Source of the DNA: Paulinella micropora | Taxonomy: Eukaryota > Cercozoa > Imbricatea > Euglyphida > Paulinellidae | Assembly (NCBI GenBank): GCA_019918135.1 | Contig: WBZZ01003018.1 | Location: forward strand, 192,501-237,500 | DNA: 45,000 nucleotides | Reading direction: 5' to 3' | Shown here: one piece after another, positions 35,287-44,425 of the stretch | How the letters are laid out: the number at the start of each line of letters is the position of its first letter | Position numbering within the stretch: the first letter of the stretch is position 1 | Program-made: the position numbers and the translations under genes | Notes under the pieces: model-generated | What the model was told of the DNA's origin: nothing | The model's input: only the letters and a program-made list of their open reading frames with translations | The model's database searches: none

Positions 35287-38200
35287 TGTTTTCTGCTAAT
35301 TGTTTTTTTAAGTCGGCTATATCATTAGTTATATTATTTATTTTTTCCGATAATTGTTGAACGGCCTTAATTAACGGGGCGATAAACTCAGAATAACCTA
35401 TACCATAACCGACATCACCACTATCAACACATTTAACATCTTCTGGCTTAACACTCACACCTTTCAATTCGTATTCCTCTCTTTGCTTTGAACAGGGAAC
35501 CATAATTGTTTCTTTTATAAAACCACCAAAATCTAGCATATCCATTTCTGTTAGTATTTCTTCTAATTCCTGTGCTATTAAGCCAGTCCTACATTTCTTT
35601 TTGTCATCAATCATACGATAGCAGACTGGATTTAACTTATTAATAAAATCTAAGCCTAAACATTCCTTTATGTCTTCTTTTTTTCTCCTGTCTGAATATT
35701 GAATTGGATTAGACAATACCCACAACTGACCATCACTCGCTTTCAATGACATTAAAGCAGTATTTGAACCATTCTCCCATATGAACCCACTCGTTGAAGA
35801 ATTATTCACTCTAAATCTAATAGCATAAGAAGTTAATCCTCCGCCTACTCTTCCTGCTGGTGCTGTTCCTCCACTTAACGATTTACTTGCCCCCGACTGG
35901 CTCATATAAATACCCCATGCTGAATCTCCAATGTCCCACATAAATATTCCTCTCGCATTCGTCCCGTCTGTTTGTCCTTGAATTGCTATTTTAGCCCCAT
36001 TAGTTGATGCTGATGCCGTTGTTAGTGTGCCTGTGTATGTAATTCCCGCATTTGCCGTAATCAATCCTTTCGTCCATAAAGTCCCGTTTGCCCCGTTTAA
36101 TGACATTAACAATTGCTCTGCTGAATTCTCCCACACAAAACCCATTGTAGCATCATTAGCAACCCTAAACCGAAAACTATACGAACTAAAATCATTTCCT
36201 GAAACGGCTAAACCATTTGCCAAACTTCTAGTGTTTAGAGCCCCACCAGATGCTGCATAAATTCCCCAACTCGTATTTGTCGTATCCCATAGAAATATAC
36301 CTTTTGCGTTTGTTCCGTCTGTTGCTCCCTGAACTCCTATTTTCGCTCCACTGGTATTCGTTGCTGATGTTAGTGTGCCCGTGTATGTTATCCCCGCATT
36401 TGCCGTAACCAATCCTGCTGTGCTTATATTCATCGCCTCAGACCATGTTATATTGCTTCCTGCTGTTATTCCTGATTTATAGTTAAAAGCAAGTTTGTTT
36501 GAGTTTTTGTATATTTGAAAGTTTGAGCCAGAATTACTTGATTTCCAGTTTGAGCCGTCATAATAAGCATCAAAACTTAAGCCTATGTTATCATGTGCCC
36601 AGTTCAATAATTGAAATGTTGGATAAGCATCCGCCGTTGTTATTGCTTGTAAGTGTGCTCCTCCGATATTTGAAGCCGTTCCATATAATTCTAAACCACC
36701 TGTCGCTCCTACACCTTTCGTTGTATTGCCTATGATTATCGGCTTACCTAGTGCTGTTGTTATTTTATCGCTTGCCGTTATTGTTGTTGTTGATATACCC
36801 GCAGTTGAAGTAATTGTTGTTCCCGTTATTGTTCCACCATTTGTTATATTGTTTGAATTCATATCTAAGGCACCATAAAATCGCATACCGCCAGCATTGT
36901 TAAAACGGACAATGTCGGACGAAGCACTTTTATTGTCCAAAAGTTTTGAAATATAAAGTCCCGCTCCTTTTACATCAGCCGCTACATTCGTGAATACATA
37001 ACCTCTTTGGTCTGCGGTTCCGCTTGTAGCAGTATTTAAAGTGTATAAGAAAGACTGCCAATCACCCGTTGTCTGAGAAAAGAATATATCTCCTCCGTTT
37101 TGGTTTAATATCCTCGCCCCATTATATGTTATATTTCCACCATTAATGATATCCACATTATTGAAATCGGCTTGGCTTAACAAATTCAGTGCCCTTACAT
37201 CATTTCTACTTCCATTAAATATCTTAATTCCTGTTATGGTTTGGTCTCCTGTTAGTTTTACATTTTGCCCGTCCAATGTGTCCGCATACCCTTTTGTCGC
37301 TCCGTCCGTTGATAATGTTGGAGTTCCAAGGTTGGCTATTTTGCTACTATTACAATCTAGCCCCGAAGCATTTACCCAACCGACTATCGTCCCATCAATA
37401 ATAAAACTTATTTTTTTCGCAGAAATTTCAAAGTTGTAATATGTTGCTGTTTTCATATCCAAACTAGCAATTGACCCGATATTGGCTGTGGAGTTAAAAA
37501 CCACGAATGTTCCTTTTGTTGTCGCATTTATTGAATTTCCCGTTATTTCAACACCACTGCTATATGTCTTAATTCCTGCTATGGTTTGGTTTCCTGTTAG
37601 TTTCACATTTTGCCCGTCTAATGTATCCACATACGTTTTATTCGCCCCGTCCGTTGTTGCTGTTGGTGTGGCTAAGTTTGTTATTTTTCTGTTGTTTAAA
37701 GATAGTGTCGTGCCCGTTGCTGTCGCTATTACATTATCCCCAGCATATAAATCAACATATGACCCTGTTATTTGTATTGGATAATAACCCGCGGTTGCTA
37801 TTTTTTGTGCCACAATCTCTCCTATATTTGTCGCCGTATCAAAGGCAATACCGATACCATCAAAAGCGGTTGGAGCAGTAGCACCCCGCACTTCTATTGT
37901 TGAAGTAAATTTTTTATTCCCTGCTATGGTTTGGTCTCCTGTTAGTTTAACGACAGAAGTGTCAAGAGTAGAAACATCAACACCATCAACAAGATTAACA
38001 TTTGTTATACTTTGGCTTTTCATATCAATCCCCGCACTAGCATTTATTATGTTGCTGAATGTTTTGGTTCCTGCTATGGTTTGGTCTCCTGTTAGTTTGA
38101 CGACTGCGGTATCAATAGCCGAAACATCAATACCATCAACCAAATTTACATTTGTTATTGAAAATCCACCCATATTTAAACTGCCAGTCATAGCAGTTGT

Positions 38201-39175
38201 GCCGTCCTTTGCCAGTTTCGTATCGGTATATGCTTTCGTTGAAGCATCGCCGTCATAGAATGGCGCGGGCAATCCACTGATTGCTGTCGTGCTGTTAAAA
38301 TTTAAAACATTGCTCGCCAATGTTATCCCACCCCCTGTTGTTGGAGCAAAAAGTATGGACGAGCCTACAATAGTTAGTGGATAGCCCGTCGCACCACCTG
38401 CCTCCGACGAATAAATAGAACCCATATTATTGTTGTAATTGAAGAATAATTTTCCTGTGTTTAATGGATTTGAGTCTTTTACGGCCACATAAGTAGTAAA
38501 TGTTTTATTCCCTGTTATTGTTTGGTCGCCTGTTAGTTTAACGACTGCGGTGTCAAGAGCCGAAACATCAACACCATCAACATTACCGACATTTGCTACA
38601 TTAAAACCCCCCATATTTAAATCTCCAAACATCATAGCGAGACCATCCAATCTTAGAAAAGGTGAAGCAACATTTCTCCATTGCCCCGTGCTATAAATGA
38701 GTAGTTGGTTATCGGTTGGTGTTGTTATGACTACATCACTTAAAGCATCTATTGATTTAGTTGCTATCCTTGTGTCAAAATCTGTATTAGCCCTTGCTGT
38801 GGTGTAGTATAAGTTAGTTCCTTCGGTTAAGTTGGTTGTGCTCTTTGTTGCTAATTGAGTGTCAAACCTAGCATTAGTATAATATAAATTGGTGCCTTCG
38901 GCTAGGTTAGTGGTTGATTTAGTAGTTAGTCGCGCATCAAACCTACCATCAGTATAGTATAGATTAGTGCCTTCTTTTAAGTCTGTCGTTGATTTTAAAG
39001 CCAACCTCGCATCAAATCGTCCGTCGGTGTAATAAAGATTTACGGGGTCAGCATCTTCTGGCACCCTATCTGTGTATAAGCCCACTATGTTTGTGTTGGT
39101 AAGATCTAAGTTTTTTATGTCTAGACTATCAACAGCAATTTCTGATAAACCTAGTAAGGATTTATATTGCGACAT
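35276..39175 (-). CDS. Large fibre protein with C-terminal S74 chaperone domain
   Basis: 1299 residues, the largest gene. Residues about 40-140 contain four degenerate repeats of LYYTDGRFDARL--KST-L-EGTN, as in phage tail fibres. A field of V-KLTGDQTI-G-KTF repeats and Gly/Thr/Asn-rich beta segments continues to about 1150. The C-terminus starts with SDRRKKEDI, the Ser-Asp signature of intramolecular chaperone (peptidase S74, endosialidase-type) domains, with LNPVCYRMI and RTGLIAQELEEIL. Such domains trimerise the fibre and then cut themselves off. A receptor-binding vertex fibre is likely. Confidence 0.85.
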   Translation of the reverse strand: MSQYKSLLGLSEIAVDSLDIKNLDLTNTNIVGLYTDRVPEDADPVNLYYTDGRFDARLALKSTTDLKEGTNLYYTDGRFDARLTTKSTTNLAEGTNLYYTNARFDTQLATKSTTNLTEGTNLYYTTARANTDFDTRIATKSIDALSDVVITTPTDNQLLIYSTGQWRNVASPFLRLDGLAMMFGDLNMGGFNVANVGNVDGVDVSALDTAVVKLTGDQTITGNKTFTTYVAVKDSNPLNTGKLFFNYNNNMGSIYSSEAGGATGYPLTIVGSSILFAPTTGGGITLASNVLNFNSTTAISGLPAPFYDGDASTKAYTDTKLAKDGTTAMTGSLNMGGFSITNVNLVDGIDVSAIDTAVVKLTGDQTIAGTKTFSNIINASAGIDMKSQSITNVNLVDGVDVSTLDTSVVKLTGDQTIAGNKKFTSTIEVRGATAPTAFDGIGIAFDTATNIGEIVAQKIATAGYYPIQITGSYVDLYAGDNVIATATGTTLSLNNRKITNLATPTATTDGANKTYVDTLDGQNVKLTGNQTIAGIKTYSSGVEITGNSINATTKGTFVVFNSTANIGSIASLDMKTATYYNFEISAKKISFIIDGTIVGWVNASGLDCNSSKIANLGTPTLSTDGATKGYADTLDGQNVKLTGDQTITGIKIFNGSRNDVRALNLLSQADFNNVDIINGGNITYNGARILNQNGGDIFFSQTTGDWQSFLYTLNTATSGTADQRGYVFTNVAADVKGAGLYISKLLDNKSASSDIVRFNNAGGMRFYGALDMNSNNITNGGTITGTTITSTAGISTTTITASDKITTALGKPIIIGNTTKGVGATGGLELYGTASNIGGAHLQAITTADAYPTFQLLNWAHDNIGLSFDAYYDGSNWKSSNSGSNFQIYKNSNKLAFNYKSGITAGSNITWSEAMNISTAGLVTANAGITYTGTLTSATNTSGAKIGVQGATDGTNAKGIFLWDTTNTSWGIYAASGGALNTRSLANGLAVSGNDFSSYSFRFRVANDATMGFVWENSAEQLLMSLNGANGTLWTKGLITANAGITYTGTLTTASASTNGAKIAIQGQTDGTNARGIFMWDIGDSAWGIYMSQSGASKSLSGGTAPAGRVGGGLTSYAIRFRVNNSSTSGFIWENGSNTALMSLKASDGQLWVLSNPIQYSDRRKKEDIKECLGLDFINKLNPVCYRMIDDKKKCRTGLIAQELEEILTEMDMLDFGGFIKETIMVPCSKQREEYELKGVSVKPEDVKCVDSGDVGYGIGYSEFIAPLIKAVQQLSEKINNITNDIADLKKQLAENNAT

Positions 39176-39227
39176 ATTATATTAATAATTATTAAAAAAT
39201 ACTAAAATATATTAATCTTAGTATAGA

Positions 39228-39743
39228 ATGCCGTCCGCTGAAGCAAGTCGTAAGAACTGGGGTAGTGCTGTGGAAGGAATAAAAGCGAAAGCAAAACAAC
39301 GAAAGATGGAGCATGCCAAAAATGTATTAGCACAATATAGAAATGCTGTAAAGCAAGAAGACGAAGATATGGAGGAACGAATAAAACAAATTGAAGAAAA
39401 GAACTTGGCTAAGGATATTATTACTGAACATGATAATGATAGCACAGAGGAAAAGAGTGAGAGTGAGGACGAGGTTGATTTCACTGATATAATTGCCGAA
39501 AAGATGGCGAAAATGAAAATCAAAAGAGCGAAGGCGGAGACTAAGAGAGCGAAGAAGAGCAAGAAGATAGAGACCGAGCCAGAGAGTGAAGAAAGTGAAA
39601 GCGAGAGTAGTGAAGAAGAAATCAAGCCTAAGAAAGGTAAGGGTAAAAAATCAAGTAGTGTAAGTGTAAAGGTATATAATCAATCTTCAGGTGCTAAGAA
39701 AGAAAAAAGTGATGAAATAGATAGAGTGTTTTTAAAATTTTAA
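39228..39743 (+). CDS. Charged, low-complexity protein
   Basis: 171 residues: a basic N-terminal helix, acidic blocks (QEDEDMEE, EEKSESEDEVD), a Lys-rich helix and a Ser/Glu tract (ESEESESESSEEE) before a final KPKKGKGKKSS. It looks like a disordered nuclear or chromatin-like protein and a likely phosphorylation target. No domain recognised. TTAGTATA precedes the start. Confidence 0.58.
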   Translation: MPSAEASRKNWGSAVEGIKAKAKQRKMEHAKNVLAQYRNAVKQEDEDMEERIKQIEEKNLAKDIITEHDNDSTEEKSESEDEVDFTDIIAEKMAKMKIKRAKAETKRAKKSKKIETEPESEESESESSEEEIKPKKGKGKKSSSVSVKVYNQSSGAKKEKSDEIDRVFLKF

Positions 39744-39745
39744 AT

Positions 39746-40003
39746 TCACCAAAGGAAATGATAAGAATAATAATTACTATACTCTGGATTATTATAAGTT
39801 AATTCACCTTTTGAATTTTTTATAGCCTTTGCTCTTGCTCTATAATTTTTTCTTCTTACTTTATCTAAATGGTCTAAATGTGAATATAGTCCTATGCGGT
39901 CTTTATAATGTTCATATCTAGTATCACCAAAATTGATAACATTACCTTTTGGACTAATGACTTTATATTTTTTATTCTTAATGTTGGACTTTAAAAATCT
40001 CAT
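39746..40003 (-). CDS. DUF5754-like small protein
   Basis: 85 residues with the pattern KKYKVISPKGNVINFGDTRYEHYKDRIG, then HLDHLDKVRRKNYRARAKAI, typical of a small family common in algal and giant viruses (DUF5754, recalled by pattern). The function is unknown. Its start lies 10 bases from the divergent integrase start. Confidence 0.7.
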   Translation of the reverse strand: MRFLKSNIKNKKYKVISPKGNVINFGDTRYEHYKDRIGLYSHLDHLDKVRRKNYRARAKAIKNSKGELTYNNPEYSNYYSYHFLW

Positions 40004-40013
40004 TGTATATAAT

Positions 40014-41057
40014 ATGGACTATAAACATACAATTATTAATACACAAAATGCGGAATATCTCCAACCAGTAAATCTCCGACATGTCGGAGATAGGGATAAG
40101 GGTCAACTAGAAGACACACCAACTGGAGAAGAAATAAAAAGGACAAAAGAAGAGGAGGCACTTGAAATACACCACCAAAAGAAAAACCCGAAAATATGGA
40201 ACACGATATGGGTTGATAAACCATTAGACCAAGTTTTCTTAGACTTGGCGGATATGAGTAAGATAAAAGATAAGAAAGGTAATAAGGGCTATGCTTGGAT
40301 GCTCGTTTGGATTGATTGCCATAGCCGATTTTTAATAATAAAACCATTGAAAAATAAAACCGCACAAGAAGTTTATTATGCTTTAAAGTCTATACCTTAT
40401 AAACCGAAGTCAATTACTACCGACAGCGGAGGAGAGTATAAAGGTGCTACTCGTGAATATTTTATTCAAAATGGAATTAAGCACGATGTGGTTGAAGTAG
40501 GAGACCACAGAGCACTTGCTGTAGTTGATAGAGTTATAAGAAGTATTAGAAGGTGGTTAGACATTTTATTTGAAACTAATAGAAATTTTGACTGGGTAAG
40601 TTATATTCAAGATTTAGTTAATGAATATAATCGTAAAGTTCATCGGGGAATTCAGGCCAGACCCGTGGACGTATTTGCTGGGAGAGATAAGAACAAACAA
40701 ACTATAACTCGTGATAATTTAATTAATGAATTCAATGTTGGCGATAATGTCCGTAAGGAAAACAAGAGGAATGTTTTCAGTAAAGGTGGAAAGACCTTCA
40801 GTAAGACTATATATAAAGTCAAGGGACGAACCGGATTTAAAATAATTTTGAATAATGATGAATTAGTAAGCCCCCGTGATTTATTAAAAACTGATTTTGA
40901 TAAACCCGTTGATGAAGAAAAAGATATGAAAGAGCAGACCAAAGAAGTTATTAAAGAAAAAAAGACAAAAGAATTACTTAAGAGAGAAGACATTCAACCA
41001 GAGAATATCAGGAGTAGTAAGCGAGAAAAAAAGGCTAAAGTGATACTTGACCTTTAA
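40014..41057 (+). CDS. Retroviral-type (rve) integrase of element A
   Basis: 347 residues. The catalytic core runs about 65-200: VFLDLADM (Asp77), ITTDSGGEYKG (Asp137) and HRALAVVDRVIRSIRR, where the third acidic position is Asp172, 35 residues after Asp137. The usual Glu is therefore an Asp (DD35D). The C-terminal part (about 245-290) is a small SH3/chromo-like segment, followed by a basic tail. It would insert the provirus using its TIRs. The Met at 40014 is chosen because the longer frame to 39933 only translates the antisense of the neighbouring gene. The palindrome at 40072-40091 encodes NLRHVGD near its start. Confidence 0.85.
   Translation: MDYKHTIINTQNAEYLQPVNLRHVGDRDKGQLEDTPTGEEIKRTKEEEALEIHHQKKNPKIWNTIWVDKPLDQVFLDLADMSKIKDKKGNKGYAWMLVWIDCHSRFLIIKPLKNKTAQEVYYALKSIPYKPKSITTDSGGEYKGATREYFIQNGIKHDVVEVGDHRALAVVDRVIRSIRRWLDILFETNRNFDWVSYIQDLVNEYNRKVHRGIQARPVDVFAGRDKNKQTITRDNLINEFNVGDNVRKENKRNVFSKGGKTFSKTIYKVKGRTGFKIILNNDELVSPRDLLKTDFDKPVDEEKDMKEQTKEVIKEKKTKELLKREDIQPENIRSSKREKKAKVILDL
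40072..40091. repeat. 20-bp palindrome inside the integrase gene
   Basis: ATCTCCGACATGTCGGAGAT, identical to the copy at 32705-32724 in the protease gene. Confidence 0.95.
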
Positions 41058-41098
41058 TAAAAATGAACTTTAAAGTAATACACATGTTTTGTTTTTAA

Positions 41099-41563
41099 TC
41101 ACGGAGCGATGTTTGCCATCGTGATAAATACGTTTAACGAAGTATCACTACCTACACCCTTCAAGAATGTATTCACGTTTCCACGATGAGCGAATACATA
41201 AATCTTTTCATCAGGCTGTAAAGGATTGACGAATACGACGAAAAGACCCCTATCTTGAAGGCGAACAACATTACCCGAGCTTGAGCTACTCTTACTGAAC
41301 ATTGCTACTTTTTGTAAGTATCCATCCGAAACAAAACCTTGAGCCCTGCGTCTGTCAACTTCTACTATCGGGTTCAAAGGTAGATTTCTTTTGAACAGAA
41401 TATATAATCGTGTTCCATTACCTAGCTCAGGCAAAAGTCTAGAAGGATTAGACGGAGTAAATGGTCTAATGGAAAGTCCAGCCATCGCTTCAGTCAGTTC
41501 GTCTTTACCTTCCGCTCCTACTTCGTCTGCGACAGCCTTACCTTCATCCATCTTCACGACCAC
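41099..41563 (-). CDS. Hypothetical protein, 154 residues
   Basis: An acidic, Ala/Glu-rich N-terminus is followed by a compact mixed domain (RLYILFKRNLPLNPIVEVDRRRAQGF, then GLFVVFVNPLQPDEKIYVFAHRG). It is more GC-rich than its neighbours. The first or second Met (MVVK or MDEG) may be used. No family recognised. Confidence 0.55.
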   Translation of the reverse strand: MVVKMDEGKAVADEVGAEGKDELTEAMAGLSIRPFTPSNPSRLLPELGNGTRLYILFKRNLPLNPIVEVDRRRAQGFVSDGYLQKVAMFSKSSSSSGNVVRLQDRGLFVVFVNPLQPDEKIYVFAHRGNVNTFLKGVGSDTSLNVFITMANIAP

Positions 41564-41901
41564 AAAAAAAGCACAATGGTTTCATTCTTTTCTGTGGAGA
41601 CGCTTTTACCTTTGCAAGAAAGCAGAAGAATGAGAATGTCAGAGAAAAAACACAAGGTAGGAAAACGGCTTGGAAATTCTAGCAAAAAAAATCCTTGTAA
41701 TAATAAATGGTAAAATCTGACAAATGGATGGAAAAAATAAGCCAAGTAGGACAAAATGGTAATAGTTGATGATAATACCGCCACCATACACCTAGGAGCA
41801 CTGGTCAAAAAGCCCACCTCCCAAATTTCGGCGAGGACAACTTTTCGCTTTTCAGAACGAAGTAGTATTAGTCATAATCAGATATATCTCAAACAACAAT
41901 A
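41564..41901. other. Gap without a supported gene
   Basis: An 87-codon minus-strand frame (41554-41817) with hydrophobic content is open here, but it overlaps the start of the 41099-41563 gene and shows no promoter or domain, so it is not called. The last 30 bases before 41902 are AT-rich (ATATATCTCAAACAACAATA) and probably hold the promoter of the next gene. Confidence 0.5.
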
Positions 41902-42384
41902 ATGAGCGAGGACGATAATGAAAGTAATAGTGATGATGGATATGTGGAGAGAGAAACCACTAATAATTGGATAGAGAAATTAAGAGATAAATCGCGTAAT
42001 GAAATAATGAGAAAAAAAGCGATTAATGATGTAAGGAAGGATAACATACTAAGCAAACTAGATCGTAATCGTCAAGAAAAAATAGAACTAGAAAAGCAAA
42101 AAAAAGATTATGAAAGTAAGGCGACTGCTATTGAAGAAATACTTGAAAATCATAATAGTAAAGCAGAACGAAAAGAACAAATAGACCAACTAAAGCGAGA
42201 AGAAAAAAGAAAAGAAAAAAATAAAAAAAAACAACTCGCATTATTTGAGCATTGGCTGAGTGCTGAAAATCAACCAATGGGTGTTGACGAAGAAATTAGA
42301 GCAAGAAAAATGATTGATGGTGGTAAAACATCATATAATGTAATACAAGAATATGAGCAATATAAACGACGACGAGTTGAGTAA
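41902..42384 (+). CDS. Charged coiled-coil protein
   Basis: 160 residues with an acidic start (SEDDNESNSDDG), a long Lys/Glu/Arg coiled coil (about 25-115) and a C-terminal domain LFEHWLSAENQPMGVDEEIRARKMIDGGKTSYNVI. This end resembles that of the element B protein at 2433-2936 in layout. Function unknown. Confidence 0.6.
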   Translation: MSEDDNESNSDDGYVERETTNNWIEKLRDKSRNEIMRKKAINDVRKDNILSKLDRNRQEKIELEKQKKDYESKATAIEEILENHNSKAERKEQIDQLKREEKRKEKNKKKQLALFEHWLSAENQPMGVDEEIRARKMIDGGKTSYNVIQEYEQYKRRRVE

Positions 42385-42560
42385 TAGTAGTTCTTACTAC
42401 TAACTCCTTTTGCACATAGGAGTATAAACTAGTGTGTATTCAATTCATAAAATTGGGCGAAAGCCCTCCTTGCTTGCAAAGAAATTTTATCTACCATACT
42501 TGTTTGTGAGGTAGGTTGGAGAATTGCTGGCAATCTACGACAAGACTGCGAAAAAGGTAA
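42385..42560. other. Hairpin-rich intergenic stretch, possible structured RNA
   Basis: Several short inverted repeats in 176 bases: TAGTAGT/ACTACTA near 42384-42402, GGGC-GAAA-GCCC (a GNRA tetraloop) near 42456-42467 enclosed by AAAATT/AATTTT, CTACC/GGTAG near 42493-42515, and ATTGC/GCAAT near 42523-42534. There is no ORF. A structured RNA or 3'-end signal is possible; no known RNA family is recognised. Confidence 0.35.
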
Positions 42561-43680
42561 TTTAATAAAAATGTGTCATATATTTTTCTGTTGCTTGTAG
42601 TAGCCGTTTTGAGTGCTTTTGGCCTTCTGTATTGATTACCTGTTTTTATCATACAACCCGAAAGTGGTCGAAAATTTTTGACCAGTTTCGGGTTATCAAC
42701 TACTTTGTTTCATTACCAGCCAAACACACACAGCCCCAGTTTTTCATTGTCTTCATTTGACCATTCTTGTTTCAATCTTAAATGTTTTTTGTAATCCAAA
42801 AATGAAACATATACATTTCTTTCTTTTTTGTATTGTCGTAATGATTTAAGCATTTGTTCTTTTTCTAATTCGTATTGTAAATGTTGTTCATAGTCTGGGT
42901 TGATTTTGTATGTGTCTGGGTCTTCTTTTCTCAACCTTTCTTTTATAAATTCACAATATCGCTCGTGTGTTGTTTTGTCCATTTTTTTTTTAAATAATGC
43001 GGGACATCCGCCACATTTAAACAATTCACCGCAACCAGTTTTTATATGTTGCCGCATTCCAATTTCTCCATATGTATTCCCGCATTTGTCGCATTTTGTT
43101 GGATTATTGCAGATTTTACAATACCCCTCTGTTGTGTTGTGAATACATTTTGCAACATATTTTCCACGATTTCCATTTAGTCCATTTTTGATTGTGTCTC
43201 TTTCTTTCATATAATGGTTTTCTTTTGTCCTTGCTTCTTCTTTGCCAACATTGCCCAAATTTTCTACAAGATATATATCAAAATTTTCAACTCCAACTTC
43301 TCTCATATGTCTATACAACTTTGACCCTCCATAACCATTCTTTCCTTCCCACCTGTGCGTTTTCATTCTCTTTGATAATGCCTGCATAGTATGGCCAATA
43401 TATTCCATATCACAACCACACCCGCATTCAATACTGTAAATTTTGTAGTTCATTTTGTTATATGTTATATGCCGTGTTTGTTTAAATGGTTTTTTTTGGT
43501 TTTTTTTTGTTGTATCCGCAACACCCTTTTTTGAAGTCCTTGAAACATTTGGGCTGGTTTCTGTGTTTTTCTGTGTTTTTTGTCTTTGTTTTTTAGCTCA
43601 AAAAAAACCGCCGACACCCTTTTTTGAAGTCCCTGAACCGTTTAAGCTTGAAAAATGACCCTCAGTCCGTCTTTATGTTT
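42561..43680. repeat. Right terminal inverted repeat of element A (complete, 1120 bp)
   Basis: Uninterrupted repeat. Its inner 144 bases pair with 21480-21623 and its outer 976 bases with 1416-2391. It contains the 40-bp dyad (42655-42694), the GIY-YIG gene and the subterminal direct repeats, and gives the pre-insertion sequence of the element B target. Confidence 0.93.
42713..43453 (-). CDS. GIY-YIG endonuclease (right TIR copy)
   Basis: 246 residues; same enzyme as at 1643-2383 with PALFKKK in place of PALCQKK at residues 151-157. The right copy lacks Cys154, the last of a possible zinc-ligand series, so zinc binding by that residue is not essential or one copy is altered. It reads inward from the right end. 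Confidence 0.82.
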   Translation of the reverse strand: MNYKIYSIECGCGCDMEYIGHTMQALSKRMKTHRWEGKNGYGGSKLYRHMREVGVENFDIYLVENLGNVGKEEARTKENHYMKERDTIKNGLNGNRGKYVAKCIHNTTEGYCKICNNPTKCDKCGNTYGEIGMRQHIKTGCGELFKCGGCPALFKKKMDKTTHERYCEFIKERLRKEDPDTYKINPDYEQHLQYELEKEQMLKSLRQYKKERNVYVSFLDYKKHLRLKQEWSNEDNEKLGLCVFGW

Positions 43681-43757
43681 ATATATATATATACATACAT
43701 ATATATACATATATGTTATATATATACAAATATATATGTATATACATATATATATAT
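43681..43757. repeat. TA/ATAC microsatellite at the right end of element A
   Basis: TATATATATACATACATATATA-type repeats directly abut the right TIR. The left TIR also abuts a TA run (1401-1416), so the provirus probably inserted in a TA-rich microsatellite. Confidence 0.85.
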
Positions 43758-43814
43758 GGAGGGGTGCACAGTATGGCACCCACGGGAAGAGGAGGTGGTT
43801 GGGCCTCTTCCCAC

Positions 43815-43990
43815 TGGTTTCGAGGCTATGTCGTTGTGTTGGCTCCGAGGTTATGTTGTTGTGTTGGTTCCGAGGCTATGTAGTTGTGTTGGTTCCGAGG
43901 CTCTGTTGTTGTGTGGGTTCCGAGGCTATGTCGATGTGGGTTCCGAGGCTATGTTGTTGCGTTGGTTCCGAGGCCATGTCGTTGTGTTGT
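43815..43990. repeat. Minisatellite of GGTTCCGAGGCTATG units
   Basis: About seven units of 22-28 bases (TTCCGAGGCTATGTCGTTGT and variants) in host flank DNA. The open frames across it are repeat artefacts. Confidence 0.88.
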
Positions 43991-44389
43991 TTTTTATAAG
44001 ACAAACACCACGTGGGATCAAAGGGGTATTTACATTCCGAGACCTAGGGGTGGTGACGGGTTTCGAGGCGTCCCAGACACTTACCACAAAACGTCCTCAT
44101 GCGCTGGCAGACCGCATGAAATGTCTGCTACCCCTGTGACTACCTCCATGCGGGACCTAGCCAGTCTCGTGGAGCTCTCACGCGGGGAAGATCAATCATT
44201 TGTAGTTGATTTCCTGCAAGGTACCCGACACTATGCGGGTAGTAGGGACTTCCTTTTGGGGCCTTCTATGCAGGATGGTTAGAGTCACTCTTCCCTCCCC
44301 AACATACTCACTGTAGTCCTTGTTGGGTCGAGGGATGGAGGCGCATGGCCCTCGGGCTCAGCCATGACAGATCAATATATATATATATA

Positions 44390-44390
<1 letters not shown>
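43991..44390. other. Host flank without recognised gene
   Basis: GC-rich host-type sequence with no supported ORF. The part from about 44333 (GGATGGAGGCGCATGG ... CAGCCATGACAGA) matches the tail of the SINE-like unit that follows, so a truncated third copy ends here. Confidence 0.55.
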
Positions 44391-44423
<33 letters not shown>

Positions 44424-44425
44424 TT

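Larger units (their letters stand above)
1416..43680. mobile_element. Endogenous Polinton-like virus (element A), interrupted by element B
   Basis: The element is bounded by inverted repeats at 1416-2391 and 42705-43680 (paired coordinates sum to 45096). Between them lies the full set expected of a Polinton-like virus or Maverick: protein-primed PolB, rve integrase, Ulp1-type protease, A32-type ATPase, major capsid and candidate penton proteins, plus a fibre. Both outer ends run into TA dinucleotide repeats, so the exact end and any target duplication cannot be separated from the microsatellite. Removing the 19,088-bp insert (2392-21479) leaves about 23.2 kb, a normal size for this group. The broken polymerase suggests an immobile resident copy, although most virion genes are intact. 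Confidence 0.9.

Noticed and set aside
41554..41817. 87-codon hydrophobic frame
   Set aside because: It overlaps the neighbouring gene start and has no promoter-like sequence; hydrophobic antisense frames are common here.
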